Below, in pieces: positions 7,342 through 15,414 of a DNA stretch of 19,983 bases. Position 1 is the stretch's first letter. Each line of letters starts with the position of its first letter. The notes beneath the pieces are model-generated. The model had not been told where the DNA came from and ran no database searches. It saw only the letters and a list, made by a program, of their open reading frames with translations. Source of the stretch: Bacteroidia bacterium (GTDB lineage: Bacteria > Bacteroidota > Bacteroidia > Bacteroidales > CAJPTX01); contig CAJPTS010000010.1 of the NCBI GenBank assembly GCA_905373625.1, positions 1 through 19,983 on the forward strand, given 5' to 3'. Both the position numbers and the translations under genes were made by a program.

Positions 7342-9099
7342 CTACTGCCTTTCGGCTTTCATTCTATAAACCTCTGCTGCATCTTTATTACCTATGGCGT
7401 CTAGTACGTCGCTATAGTGTAATAGCGTCACTTTTCCTGGGTTCGGATCTATGGTCAGTAGTTTAACAAATACTGCTTTTGCCTCTTTATAGCGTTTTAG
7501 CCGATATAGTATATAACCGTACGTATCGAGGTAATTCACATTCTTAGGTTCTATTTCTAGACTACGCTGCGACATCCGCAGAGCGGTTGAGAGTTGTTGC
7601 TCATCTATAAGAGCTAGATTATAGGCGTAGTTATTGAGTACAACTTCGTTATTCTTGTCATATTTAAGTGCTTTTTGGTAGGCTGCAAACGATAGATCCT
7701 TTTCTTTTAGGAGGTCGCCTTTGTATCCGTAGAGTCGCGAAATATTTTTACGGAGCACTTCTTTTTGATTCAGCGTAGTGTCCTGATTTATATTGATCGG
7801 GAATCGGTATATCGATCTCATTTTACTCTGCTGTAACAGCTGTTTATATACATCAATATAATGATCTACCGAATCTATTCGCTGAACCGAATCTACTACG
7901 TTCCCCACGTATTCTAAATAGACGAAGGTGAAGAAAAGATCAAAAGGATAGTTTATAATATTCTCTCGTACAGTTTGTGTCTCTGTATTCCAGTTTTTGA
8001 GTGTAGGGGTAGGTTTGTAGCGTAGTTCCTCACTTACGCGCATAGAGTTCCACATATAACTGGGGGCGAATTTCTTACAATTCGCTTTGAGTGAGGCTAA
8101 TATTTCAGCTGTGTCAGCAAAGCGTCGGTAGTACTGTAAGAGTAGATATTGTCCCTCTTGTGAAGAGTCAAGGTGCTCTTCGAACCGTGAAAAGAGATGC
8201 CCTCCTTTCGCCGTTTCCACTACTTCTTTTTTGAAAAGAAAGCGGAGGTTATGAAGCATTTCTAATACCCAAGGCGTAGGGTAACGACACTGCGACATAA
8301 TAGAGTCTAGGGTAGGAATGAGCTCTTCATTTTGGTGCGACTGTAGCATGTATTGTACGTAAGCATCTGTCAGGCGTGCTTCTGGACACCCGTAGCGAAC
8401 GCCTTTTTGGAAGTATTGCTTGTAGCGTAAAGTATCGTCGCAGCGTGCAGCCACTGTAGAAGCAAAGAAATATTTGTCGGCTTCGGTAGGTTTGAGGGTT
8501 ACAAGTTCCTCGCTAGCCTGAATTGCTTTATCATTTTGTTTCGTTTGCAAATAGAGATCGGCGAGTAACATATCTATTTCAAAGTAGTGGCGGAAGGTTT
8601 CACGGTGCGCATTTCCGTAGAGAATAGCACTATCATACATATCATTGCGGATGTATGCCATGAGGATGCTGTATTGATTCTTCGCGTCGGAAGAGTCGGT
8701 AGCAATTAGTCGGCGTGCCAACGTTAGGAGTTTCTCGGGGTCAGAGTTACGTTCTTCCAGTATAGAATAGTACTTCTGCAAATAGGTATTTCCATCTAAA
8801 TCTAGCCGACAAGCTAGCGCTATGTAATGTTCGGCCGAGTCCATCTCGCCGTGTTGGTAATAGGTTTGGGCTATAAGATTGGCTATTTCGGGCGAGTGCG
8901 ATACCTCGAAATTTTTATGCAATTGTGGGATAGATTTTAATGTGGAGTCCGTCAGATACAGATAATAACTATCAAAATACGGATTACCCACTTGCGATTG
9001 GAAATGGGAGATAGACTCTTTCTTAGTCGATCCACAACTGAACAGAGTGAAACTACTTATGGTCAGTAATATGTATGAGATAACTTTGTTTGCTTTCAT
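7342..9099 (-). CDS. TPR-repeat outer-membrane-type lipoprotein of unknown function
   Basis: A 585-residue predicted lipoprotein: the N-terminus is basic and then hydrophobic, ending in the lipobox LFSC with C22 as the lipidated cysteine. The rest is helical and repeat-like, with tetratricopeptide repeats clearest at about 455-575 (for example NNYAYNLALIDEQQLSTA and the YGYILYRLKRYKEA segment). No catalytic motif is visible. It starts 2 nt past the dut stop, so it is in the dut/flippase/patatin operon. TPR lipoproteins serve as scaffolds for protein assembly; as I recall, one occupies this place beside dut in many Bacteroidales, but I know of no tested function. The start ATG is well supported by the signal sequence. 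Confidence 0.85.
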   Translation of the reverse strand: MKANKVISYILLTISSFTLFSCGSTKKESISHFQSQVGNPYFDSYYLYLTDSTLKSIPQLHKNFEVSHSPEIANLIAQTYYQHGEMDSAEHYIALACRLDLDGNTYLQKYYSILEERNSDPEKLLTLARRLIATDSSDAKNQYSILMAYIRNDMYDSAILYGNAHRETFRHYFEIDMLLADLYLQTKQNDKAIQASEELVTLKPTEADKYFFASTVAARCDDTLRYKQYFQKGVRYGCPEARLTDAYVQYMLQSHQNEELIPTLDSIMSQCRYPTPWVLEMLHNLRFLFKKEVVETAKGGHLFSRFEEHLDSSQEGQYLLLQYYRRFADTAEILASLKANCKKFAPSYMWNSMRVSEELRYKPTPTLKNWNTETQTVRENIINYPFDLFFTFVYLEYVGNVVDSVQRIDSVDHYIDVYKQLLQQSKMRSIYRFPININQDTTLNQKEVLRKNISRLYGYKGDLLKEKDLSFAAYQKALKYDKNNEVVLNNYAYNLALIDEQQLSTALRMSQRSLEIEPKNVNYLDTYGYILYRLKRYKEAKAVFVKLLTIDPNPGKVTLLHYSDVLDAIGNKDAAEVYRMKAERQ

Positions 9100-9101
9100 A
9101 A

Positions 9102-9539
9102 TTATTTCCCAGTGTGTCCGAATCCTTGTTTATCGCGTTGCGTAGCAGAGAGTGAGTTTTCTATAGAGAATTGTACCTGTTCTACGGGGCAAATAACCAG
9201 TTGGGCAATACGGTCGCCATTTTGAATGGTATAGTCTTGAGTACCGTGATTGATAAGAAGTACTATAATCTCGCCTCGATAGTCACTATCTATGGTACCT
9301 GGTGCATTAAGAATAGTGATGCCAAACTTCCGTGCCAATCCGCTTCGAGGGCGGATCTGTCCTTCGTATCCGTTAGGTATTTCTACAGATACGCCCGTTG
9401 GGATTGCTGCGTATGAGCCAGCTCGTAGCAAAAAAGCTTCGGGAAGAAGTGCATGAAGGTCAGCACCAGAGCTCCCTGCTGTCATGTAGCTAGGAAGGAG
9501 AGCCCCTTCGGCTAGAATTATTTTGACCGTGTTTTCCAT
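9102..9539 (-). CDS. dut: Deoxyuridine 5'-triphosphate nucleotidohydrolase (dUTPase)
   Basis: Trimeric dUTPase: converts dUTP to dUMP and pyrophosphate, keeping uracil out of DNA and feeding dTMP synthesis. At 145 residues it has the usual length. The five motifs appear in order: GSSGADLHA near 23-31, PTGVSVEIPNGYEGQIRPRSG with PRSG near 63-66, the substrate-pocket segment with NAPGTIDSDYRGEI near 78-91, GDRIAQLV near 107-114, and the C-terminal flexible arm RDKQGFGHTG near 134-143 that closes over the substrate. The arm has DKQ where GxG is more usual before GFG, a minor change. Its first 22 nt overlap the 3' end of the flippase gene, so translation may be coupled. Confidence 0.97.
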   Translation of the reverse strand: MENTVKIILAEGALLPSYMTAGSSGADLHALLPEAFLLRAGSYAAIPTGVSVEIPNGYEGQIRPRSGLARKFGITILNAPGTIDSDYRGEIIVLLINHGTQDYTIQNGDRIAQLVICPVEQVQFSIENSLSATQRDKQGFGHTGK

Positions 9540-10987
9540 ATCTGCATGAGTTTGCGAGGGGTATAGTTCTCTATACGCATGATGATAAGCAATAAGAGTA
9601 CCAAAAGTATAGTTCGAAAGGCTAGTAAAAGAATAATGTTGTCTATGCTGATTATACTCCCTAGGGTTACCAACGCTCCTGCCAGAAGCGCTGACCCTAT
9701 AATACGAGAATAGTCATAAGGAACGGGAAAATATTTATGTCCGATGATGATACACATAACGCACATCACCGTATAGCTCGCCACGCGTGCAATCGCTGCA
9801 CCATAATAGCTTAATAGGGGGGTAAGCCAAAGATTCATAAGTAGGGTGACAGTTGCTCCAGATAGTGTAAAGAGTACACCGTACCAAGTACGCTTTTGTA
9901 GTTTGTACCAAAAACTAACGTTGAAGAATAAACCATATAAAAGATTGGCAACTAATAAAATAGGAATAACATTAACGCCAGTGCGGAAACTAGAACCAAT
10001 AAAGTATTGTAAGAGGGGAATGTAAAACAGAATACCTACAAGAATAAACAGCGTAAAGTACCAGAAGTATTTGGTGACGTGGGCGTAAATCTTGGGATCA
10101 TTTTTCTCATCCGCCGTAGAGAAGAAGAAGGGCTCTGCCGCGAACTTGAACATTTGTACGAAGAGTACGAGGAGGATTGCAATTTTACCATTTGCGCCGT
10201 AGATACCGAGTTCACTCATAGGATCTGCTGCGGGACTCAGCCATTTGATAAAAACACGATCCATGAATTCGTTCGTCGTGCCTGCCAAACCACTTAGAAG
10301 CAAAGGAAAAGAAAAGGCAAGTATGGGTGTGATAATCTTCCACCTGAAATAACGAGGCACGCCATGACAGGCGATAAAGGCTAAGAGCCACGCGGCTGCA
10401 CTACCGATAAGGTTGCTAAGGAGTACGTACCCCACACCAAACTCTTTGTTATATAATCCGATGCGAGGGAAGAGGAGGAGAAATACGAGGTTAAGACCTA
10501 CATTGATAATAACAGAGGCGATTTTTATTGCACTGAATGCCATGGGGCGCTCCTCCCAACGGAGACGATTGAAGAGTGAGGCTGCCCAGCTGTCAATAGC
10601 AAGAATGGCAAACATCATGACGAGGAAAGAGGGCTGATCGGCGTAGTTTAGGAATTCGGCTATCGGAGTTAGAAATAGGAAGCAGATTACGAAGAAGAGT
10701 ATGCTCGTAGCGCCGAGGAAATAGAATATAGATGAAAATACACGATCTGAGTTAGGATCATGATTCTCCTTTTTACCCGCAAAACGGAAAAAGCCTGTTT
10801 CAAGACCGAAAGTGAGGAGGATGAGTAAAACGGCTACGTAAGCATAAAGCTCAGTAATGACACCGTACTCGCTCTCGTTGAAGATACGAGAATGAAGTAT
10901 TACGAGGAAATAGTTCAGAAGGCGAGGAACTACACTACTAAGTCCGTAGATGGCAGATTGGCTGGCTAATTTACGCAAGATACCCAT
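9518..10987 (-). CDS. Polysaccharide/lipid-linked oligosaccharide flippase (MOP superfamily, Wzx-like)
   Basis: A 489-residue integral membrane protein with about 12-14 hydrophobic helices, of the polysaccharide biosynthesis/Wzx-MurJ-MATE type. The amphipathic N-terminus (MGILRKLASQSAIYGLSSVV), followed by pairs of helices and an N-terminal-half signature with a conserved GFFRFAGK-like segment near 64-71, is typical of Bacteroidota members. It probably moves an undecaprenyl-linked glycan across the inner membrane, but the substrate cannot be told from sequence, and no glycosyltransferase genes are nearby. Its ATG follows directly on the patatin stop (no gap) and its 3' end overlaps dut by 22 nt, so it is within one tight operon. 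Confidence 0.85.
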   Translation of the reverse strand: MGILRKLASQSAIYGLSSVVPRLLNYFLVILHSRIFNESEYGVITELYAYVAVLLILLTFGLETGFFRFAGKKENHDPNSDRVFSSIFYFLGATSILFFVICFLFLTPIAEFLNYADQPSFLVMMFAILAIDSWAASLFNRLRWEERPMAFSAIKIASVIINVGLNLVFLLLFPRIGLYNKEFGVGYVLLSNLIGSAAAWLLAFIACHGVPRYFRWKIITPILAFSFPLLLSGLAGTTNEFMDRVFIKWLSPAADPMSELGIYGANGKIAILLVLFVQMFKFAAEPFFFSTADEKNDPKIYAHVTKYFWYFTLFILVGILFYIPLLQYFIGSSFRTGVNVIPILLVANLLYGLFFNVSFWYKLQKRTWYGVLFTLSGATVTLLMNLWLTPLLSYYGAAIARVASYTVMCVMCIIIGHKYFPVPYDYSRIIGSALLAGALVTLGSIISIDNIILLLAFRTILLVLLLLIIMRIENYTPRKLMQIWKTRSK

Positions 10988-13321
10988 TTAGAAACGCAAT
11001 CCCGTATTATTGAAAATTGTATAGCCAAAATTGAGGCTCAATAAGAAGTTGTCCGTGATGTTGCTTTGCCATTCGGGAAGGTAACCGACAGAGAAGCTAA
11101 TAGGTCCTGCTATTGTCTGGTAGAAAATATGAAACTCTCCAAATATATAGTAGTTCTTGTACGCCAGAGCATATACACTCTTCAGGTTGCTGTCTGGGTG
11201 CGCTGCAAAGAGCGGAACAAAAGCAAAAGCGCGAGCTTGTACATAAAGATTCGGATAAACTTGGAAGGTGGGAAGAAAGCCAACCGCAGTAAATTGATGG
11301 GAGCGGAGGCGAGAAATATAGATGGAATGTGTAATGGAGGAGGGCGAGAAGTTCGGCGTGGCGAGTAGATCCGAGGTATAGTTCTGAAGGGGCTTCTTAA
11401 ACATAAACTGCGCCTCTAGTATAGTTCCCAGTGTTACGTATTCTTTTACTATGGGGAAATACTGCTCATAATAACTATGCAAATTGTACCAAAGATGCCA
11501 AGCGTGTGTAGCATTGCGCTGCGTGGAGGTACTACCTGGCGTGTGCGACTCGTCTAAGTAAAAGAAACCCGAGCGTAAGAAAAATGAAATGCCATTAGTG
11601 GCAAATTGTTTGTAATTAAGCGTTTGTCTACGTACTTCTGCACCTGTATAAAAGTATTGGAGGAGTGTCTCGTCTGGGGTATCTTTTCGCAGAAAGTGCA
11701 ATCCTTGGTAATAGTTATCTATTCGTATACCATAGTGAACCATTAGGTTGCATACAGTGTTGAAAGAAACAGGAAAGCCGAAACGCGTGTAAAAGTAGTT
11801 ATCTTTGATTTTTAGGTAAGGTGGGCGTAAATCTTCAAATATCGCGATAGGAGATGTGGTATGATAATCGAAGCGAGAAAAGGAGTAGCCCAATGAGTAA
11901 TAAACGGGAACGGGTGTAGGGAAATCCTGTCGCCATCCGATGTGGGCATTTGAGTAGAGATTACCTATTGTCCCGTAGGCAAAAGCACGAGCAGAGAAAC
12001 TAGAAAAGATTTTATAATCAATACCTAAGAATATATTAGTCAGATTTCTACTTGATATATTTCCTCCGACGGAAATATCTAGGGGATTAGCACGGTCTAC
12101 CGAGAGATCCAGATTAAAAAGTTCGGTATAAGGATTATAATTTGCTCGTGGATGAATACGATCTATATTGCAGTCGGCTAGGTGTTTGTAGTATTCCTGT
12201 TCAAACGATTCAAAAGAGAAAGCATTCCGCGTTCGGTGAATGGAATGTACAATGTAGTCCTCTTGTTTCTTTGTTAACCCTTTTACTGTTGTATTGCGAG
12301 AAAAGACGAGTGGTGGCAGCGAACTACGGTATTGTGCACGTTCTGCATTAAGAGAGGTGGCAGGTACACGTCGGCTAATTCGTTCTCGTATACGAGGCAT
12401 CTGCTGCATGGCATGATAATATCCGACTGCTACAAGCGAATCGCAGCGATCAAAATCTAATATTCCTACGCCCGAGAATTGAGAATCTATGCTGATCCCC
12501 ACTGAATCGGGGAGTACATAGTCTGTCGGGTTCATAACCAACATCTCTATTTGTCCCAGCAGATCATTCTTCTTGGGGGGGAGGCTACTGCCCGAGACGT
12601 TACTGCCTATGATTATGTCTGGGTGAAAATCCTCACGCAGTACGTTCCACGGGAAATTATTGTAAAGTCCTCCGTCGAAATAAATAACACCATCAATTTC
12701 TAGGCACTGAAAGAGAAAAGGATAGGTCATGCTTGCGCGGACGCTTTGCCCGAGGTCGCCCGAACGGAAGATCTTAGCACGCTTGTTATATACGTCGCTG
12801 GCCACGCAGCGGAAGGGGCGGAAAAGGTTATCGAAATTTTGATGAGCTTTTCCATTCGGCGCAGCAGTAAAGCGCATGAAGGCGAGATCCATCTGCGAGG
12901 TGTTCAGAAGATGCGACGGGAGTATGAGTTTGAACAGCGAATCTTGTTTCTTGATAGAAACGGTGATCATGCGTTGATCTTCAATATAATCTCGGATGTA
13001 ATAGTTGTACTTTTCAGGTATTACGCCCGACTGCCACTCCTTAAATTCGCGCGACTTGAAGACTTCTATCATCTCGTCTGGCGAGTAGCCAATGCAATAG
13101 AGCATCCCAACAATAGATCCGATAGAAGTACCTGTAATATAGTCTATTGGGATATTGTTTTCTTCCAGTGCTTTAATTACACCTATATGTGCTAGTCCTT
13201 TTGCTCCGCCGCCACTTAATGCTAAACCTACGCTTTGCGCATGTAGCCTACTAGTAGCGAACAGGATACAAAGTATACACACAATGAATTTATGTAGTGT
13301 ACTCGCCCTCCAAAAGTTCAT
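10988..13321 (-). CDS. Patatin-like phospholipase with C-terminal outer-membrane barrel (type Vd secretion style)
   Basis: A 777-residue protein with a signal peptide at about 1-28 (cleavage near LHAQ). Residues about 30-220 are a patatin domain: oxyanion-hole GGGAKG at 37-42, nucleophile elbow GTSIG with Ser66, and the DGG motif with catalytic Asp216. The Ser-Asp dyad is intact. After a linker with a probable POTRA-like part (about 330-395), the C-terminal third is rich in alternating aromatic and polar strands and ends with a phenylalanine (GLRF), as expected for a beta barrel of the Omp85/PlpD kind. It probably displays or releases a lipase at the surface, acting on phospholipid. I chose ATG at 13319-13321; a TTG directly before it (13322-13324) is a less likely start. 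A -7 box sits just upstream. It is the first gene of the operon with the flippase, dut and the TPR lipoprotein. Confidence 0.92.
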   Translation of the reverse strand: MNFWRASTLHKFIVCILCILFATSRLHAQSVGLALSGGGAKGLAHIGVIKALEENNIPIDYITGTSIGSIVGMLYCIGYSPDEMIEVFKSREFKEWQSGVIPEKYNYYIRDYIEDQRMITVSIKKQDSLFKLILPSHLLNTSQMDLAFMRFTAAPNGKAHQNFDNLFRPFRCVASDVYNKRAKIFRSGDLGQSVRASMTYPFLFQCLEIDGVIYFDGGLYNNFPWNVLREDFHPDIIIGSNVSGSSLPPKKNDLLGQIEMLVMNPTDYVLPDSVGISIDSQFSGVGILDFDRCDSLVAVGYYHAMQQMPRIRERISRRVPATSLNAERAQYRSSLPPLVFSRNTTVKGLTKKQEDYIVHSIHRTRNAFSFESFEQEYYKHLADCNIDRIHPRANYNPYTELFNLDLSVDRANPLDISVGGNISSRNLTNIFLGIDYKIFSSFSARAFAYGTIGNLYSNAHIGWRQDFPTPVPVYYSLGYSFSRFDYHTTSPIAIFEDLRPPYLKIKDNYFYTRFGFPVSFNTVCNLMVHYGIRIDNYYQGLHFLRKDTPDETLLQYFYTGAEVRRQTLNYKQFATNGISFFLRSGFFYLDESHTPGSTSTQRNATHAWHLWYNLHSYYEQYFPIVKEYVTLGTILEAQFMFKKPLQNYTSDLLATPNFSPSSITHSIYISRLRSHQFTAVGFLPTFQVYPNLYVQARAFAFVPLFAAHPDSNLKSVYALAYKNYYIFGEFHIFYQTIAGPISFSVGYLPEWQSNITDNFLLSLNFGYTIFNNTGLRF

Positions 13322-13326
13322 CAAAA

Positions 13327-13360
13327 CAAAAATACCCTAACTTAGCATCAGTTTAACAAA
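13327..13360 (-). promoter_or_regulatory. Probable promoter of the patatin/flippase/dut/TPR operon
   Basis: The minus strand has TATTTTTG at 13334-13327, matching TAnnTTTG, and TTTG at 13360-13357 as -33 element, 22 nt apart, close to the usual spacing of about 20. The predicted transcription start falls at about 13320-13323, almost on the ATG, so the mRNA would have no or nearly no leader. The plus-strand PPIase gene must have its own promoter in the same short gap, but I see no consensus box for it. Confidence 0.5.
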
Positions 13361-13369
13361 TGTACAATA

Positions 13370-14221
13370 ATGAAACGTCTTGCCAATTTTTGTCTCCGAG
13401 TTTTCTGTGCTGGAGTCTGTACCCTACCTTTATTCAGCTGTGCAGCCTCTAAATACCCCAAGGATCAGTACGTCGTAAAGATTGAGACGACAAAGGGTGA
13501 TATTGTAGTCGCACTTGATAACGATACGCCTTTGCATCGCGATAATTTTGTGAAGCTCGTAAAAGAGGACTTCTATAATGGAGTTTCATTTCATCGTGTG
13601 ATTCAGAATTTCATGATACAAACGGGCGACCCGAATACGAAGGATCCGAATTCCAAGGCACTTCCTGGAACAGGAGATCTCGGTTATACAGTCCCTGCTG
13701 AATTTGTCCTAGGTAAATTCCATAAGAAGGGGGCGCTCGCGGCGGCGCGTATGGGAGATAACGTAAATCCAGAAAAGCGTTCTTCAGCATCTCAGTTTTA
13801 TATTGTGCAGGGAGAAGTCTATACGCCCGAGCAGTTGGAACAGTTTGAAATGCGTATCACACAGCAGAATGCTTATCAGTTGGCTATGAAACGTTTCAAT
13901 GAGCAAAGAGAAAAGCTCATGAAGCCAGATATGTCGCAAGAGGATATGCGCAGAGTTTTTGATTCGCTAATGACGAGTGAAATGCGCAATGTGGTAGAAT
14001 TCCACTTCTCGCCCGAAGCTATGCAGATCTATACCTCTGTTGGTGGTACACCGCATCTTGACAACTCTTACACGGTTTTTGGCGAGGTTATAGAAGGTTT
14101 GGATGTGGTGGATGCCATAGCGGCTGCGGAAACCGCCCAAGGTGATGTTCCCAAGGAGCGTATCGAAATTAAGAAGATGATCATCTTAAACGAACCTAAG
14201 TTGAAAACTTCCGCTAGGTAA
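13370..14221 (+). CDS. Lipoprotein peptidyl-prolyl cis-trans isomerase, cyclophilin type
   Basis: A 283-residue secreted cyclophilin that should catalyse proline isomerisation during folding of envelope proteins. The N-terminus has a hydrophobic segment ending in the lipobox LFSC with C24 as lipidated residue. Cyclophilin motifs follow: FHRVIQNFMIQTGDP at 74-88 with catalytic R76 plus F81 and Q84, SQFYI at 141-145 with Q142, and HLDNSYTVFGEV at 229-240. Between the last two, about 80 residues (roughly 147-226) are inserted; they are charged, Gln/Met-rich and helical-looking, and are absent from minimal cyclophilins. The stop is 1 nt before the pheS ATG, so the two genes are co-transcribed. 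No -7 box is recognised in the 48-nt gap upstream. The call is firm. Confidence 0.93.
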   Translation: MKRLANFCLRVFCAGVCTLPLFSCAASKYPKDQYVVKIETTKGDIVVALDNDTPLHRDNFVKLVKEDFYNGVSFHRVIQNFMIQTGDPNTKDPNSKALPGTGDLGYTVPAEFVLGKFHKKGALAAARMGDNVNPEKRSSASQFYIVQGEVYTPEQLEQFEMRITQQNAYQLAMKRFNEQREKLMKPDMSQEDMRRVFDSLMTSEMRNVVEFHFSPEAMQIYTSVGGTPHLDNSYTVFGEVIEGLDVVDAIAAAETAQGDVPKERIEIKKMIILNEPKLKTSAR

Positions 14222-14222
14222 G

Positions 14223-15236
14223 ATGTTACAAAAGATAGAAGCGCTGAGTGCGGAGCTAGATACGCGTCACCCCACATCAAAAGAAGAGGTGGAAGCTTTT
14301 CGTGTAGAATTCTTGGGACGTAATGGTAAGATTCCCAGTTTATTCGACGAATTTAAGCAGCTGCCTCCCGAAGAGAAGAAACAGCTGGGCGTTACGATCA
14401 ATCAGCTGAAACAGAAGGCGCAGGAATTGCTAAATAAATTCCACGAAGAACTGGAAGCTGGTGGGGCAATAGCCCAAACGAAAACGGATTTAACGGCAAC
14501 GCCTCATAAGCATCTTTTTGGTGGCTTGCACCCTTTGGCACTCTTGCAGCGCGAGATTGAAAAGGTCTTCGAGGGTATCGGTTTTGCCGTAGTAAATGGT
14601 CCTGAGTTGGAGGACGACTGGCATGTCTTTTCCGCCTTAAACTTCCCAAAGGAGCATCCAGCGCGGGATATGCAAGATACGTTCTTTGTAGGACGCGATC
14701 CTGACATTTTGCTCCGTACACACACCTCTTCGGTACAAGTACGCGTCATGGAAAATCAGAAGCCTCCCATCCGTGTAATCTGCCCTGGACGAGTCTTCCG
14801 CAACGAAGATATATCTGCGCGATCGCACTGCCAGTTCCATCAGATAGAGGGATTGTACATTGACAAAAATGTGTCTTTTGCAGATTTGCAGCAGGTACTT
14901 CTTTACTTTGTACATCGCGTATTTGGCACGGATACGAAAATCCGTTTTCGCCCATCTTATTTCCCTTTTACAGAGCCTTCTGCCGAGATGGATATAAGCT
15001 GCTTTTTATGCGGAGGAAAAGGTTGTAATGTGTGCAAGCATACGGGCTTTCTTGAGATACTCGGCTGTGGCATGGTAGATCCGAATGTTCTTGAGGCGTC
15101 TGGTATAGATTCTAAGATATATTCGGGCTATGCTTTTGGGATGGGGATAGAACGAATGGCTATGCTTAAGTACGGAGTGAAGGATATCCGCTTCTTTTTT
15201 GAAAACGATCTTCGTTTCCTTTCGCAGTTTAGTTGA
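14223..15236 (+). CDS. pheS: Phenylalanine--tRNA ligase alpha subunit
   Basis: Catalytic alpha subunit of the (alpha-beta)2 class II synthetase that charges tRNA-Phe. It has 337 residues, typical of the short bacterial form. An N-terminal helical hairpin (about 1-85) that binds tRNA is followed by the class II core: motif 1 around GFAVVNGPELEDDWHVF (120-136), motif 2 PGRVFRNEDISARSHCQFHQ (188-207), and motif 3 GMGIERMAMLKYG (306-318). A CxxC-x4-CxxC group (C260, C263, C268, C271) precedes GFLEILGCGMVDP and may form a metal knuckle. The partner pheT is not adjacent; fumC follows after a hairpin terminator. The ATG overlaps the upstream context as TAAGATG, suggesting reinitiation after the PPIase gene. 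Confidence 0.98.
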   Translation: MLQKIEALSAELDTRHPTSKEEVEAFRVEFLGRNGKIPSLFDEFKQLPPEEKKQLGVTINQLKQKAQELLNKFHEELEAGGAIAQTKTDLTATPHKHLFGGLHPLALLQREIEKVFEGIGFAVVNGPELEDDWHVFSALNFPKEHPARDMQDTFFVGRDPDILLRTHTSSVQVRVMENQKPPIRVICPGRVFRNEDISARSHCQFHQIEGLYIDKNVSFADLQQVLLYFVHRVFGTDTKIRFRPSYFPFTEPSAEMDISCFLCGGKGCNVCKHTGFLEILGCGMVDPNVLEASGIDSKIYSGYAFGMGIERMAMLKYGVKDIRFFFENDLRFLSQFS

Positions 15237-15306
15237 TCTTCTTCGCACGACGAGCATATCTATTTTCATGTGCGCTAGTATGTAACTACGGAGGAAGGAA
15301 TATTTG

Positions 15307-15391
15307 AACGGACACTCGCATTGAAGTGCTCCTCATAAGTTATGTGTCCAACTTTTGGGGAGCAGTTCACATTTGCTGGTGTCCGTTTTTT
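15307..15391 (+). terminator. Long nested stem-loop with U tract after pheS
   Basis: An outer 9-bp stem AACGGACAC (15307-15315) with GTGTCCGTT (15379-15387) encloses a second stem, TGAAGTGCTCC (15322-15332) with GGAGCAGTTCA (15359-15369, one G-G mismatch), and an inner 5-bp stem AAGTT (15337-15341) with AACTT (15350-15354). The outer stem ends in a run of T to 15391. It lies 70 nt past the pheS stop and about 25 nt before the fumC -7 box, so an intrinsic terminator for the PPIase-pheS unit is the simplest reading. A small structured RNA is possible, since the folded part is about 80 nt. Confidence 0.65.
15322..15369 (-). repeat. IS3/IS150-type terminal inverted repeat remnant (palindromic element)
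   Basis: The minus strand begins TGAACTGCTCC and continues with CCCCAAAAGTTGGACA, which I recognise as the kind of end carried by IS150-group IS3 elements (remembered, not searched). The other half, TGAAGTGCTCC on the plus strand, looks like a degraded second end, so the 48-bp unit would be two ends brought almost together, without a transposase. No target-site duplication is evident at its borders. It forms the middle stem of the terminator-like hairpin. Confidence 0.4.
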
Positions 15392-15414
15392 ATGCAATAG
15401 TCTTATAGAAACGC

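Noticed and set aside
12746..13195. 149-residue plus-strand ORF opposite the patatin gene
   Set aside because: It lies wholly antisense to the conserved patatin catalytic domain, has no recognisable motif, and its length follows from the codon pattern of the real gene.
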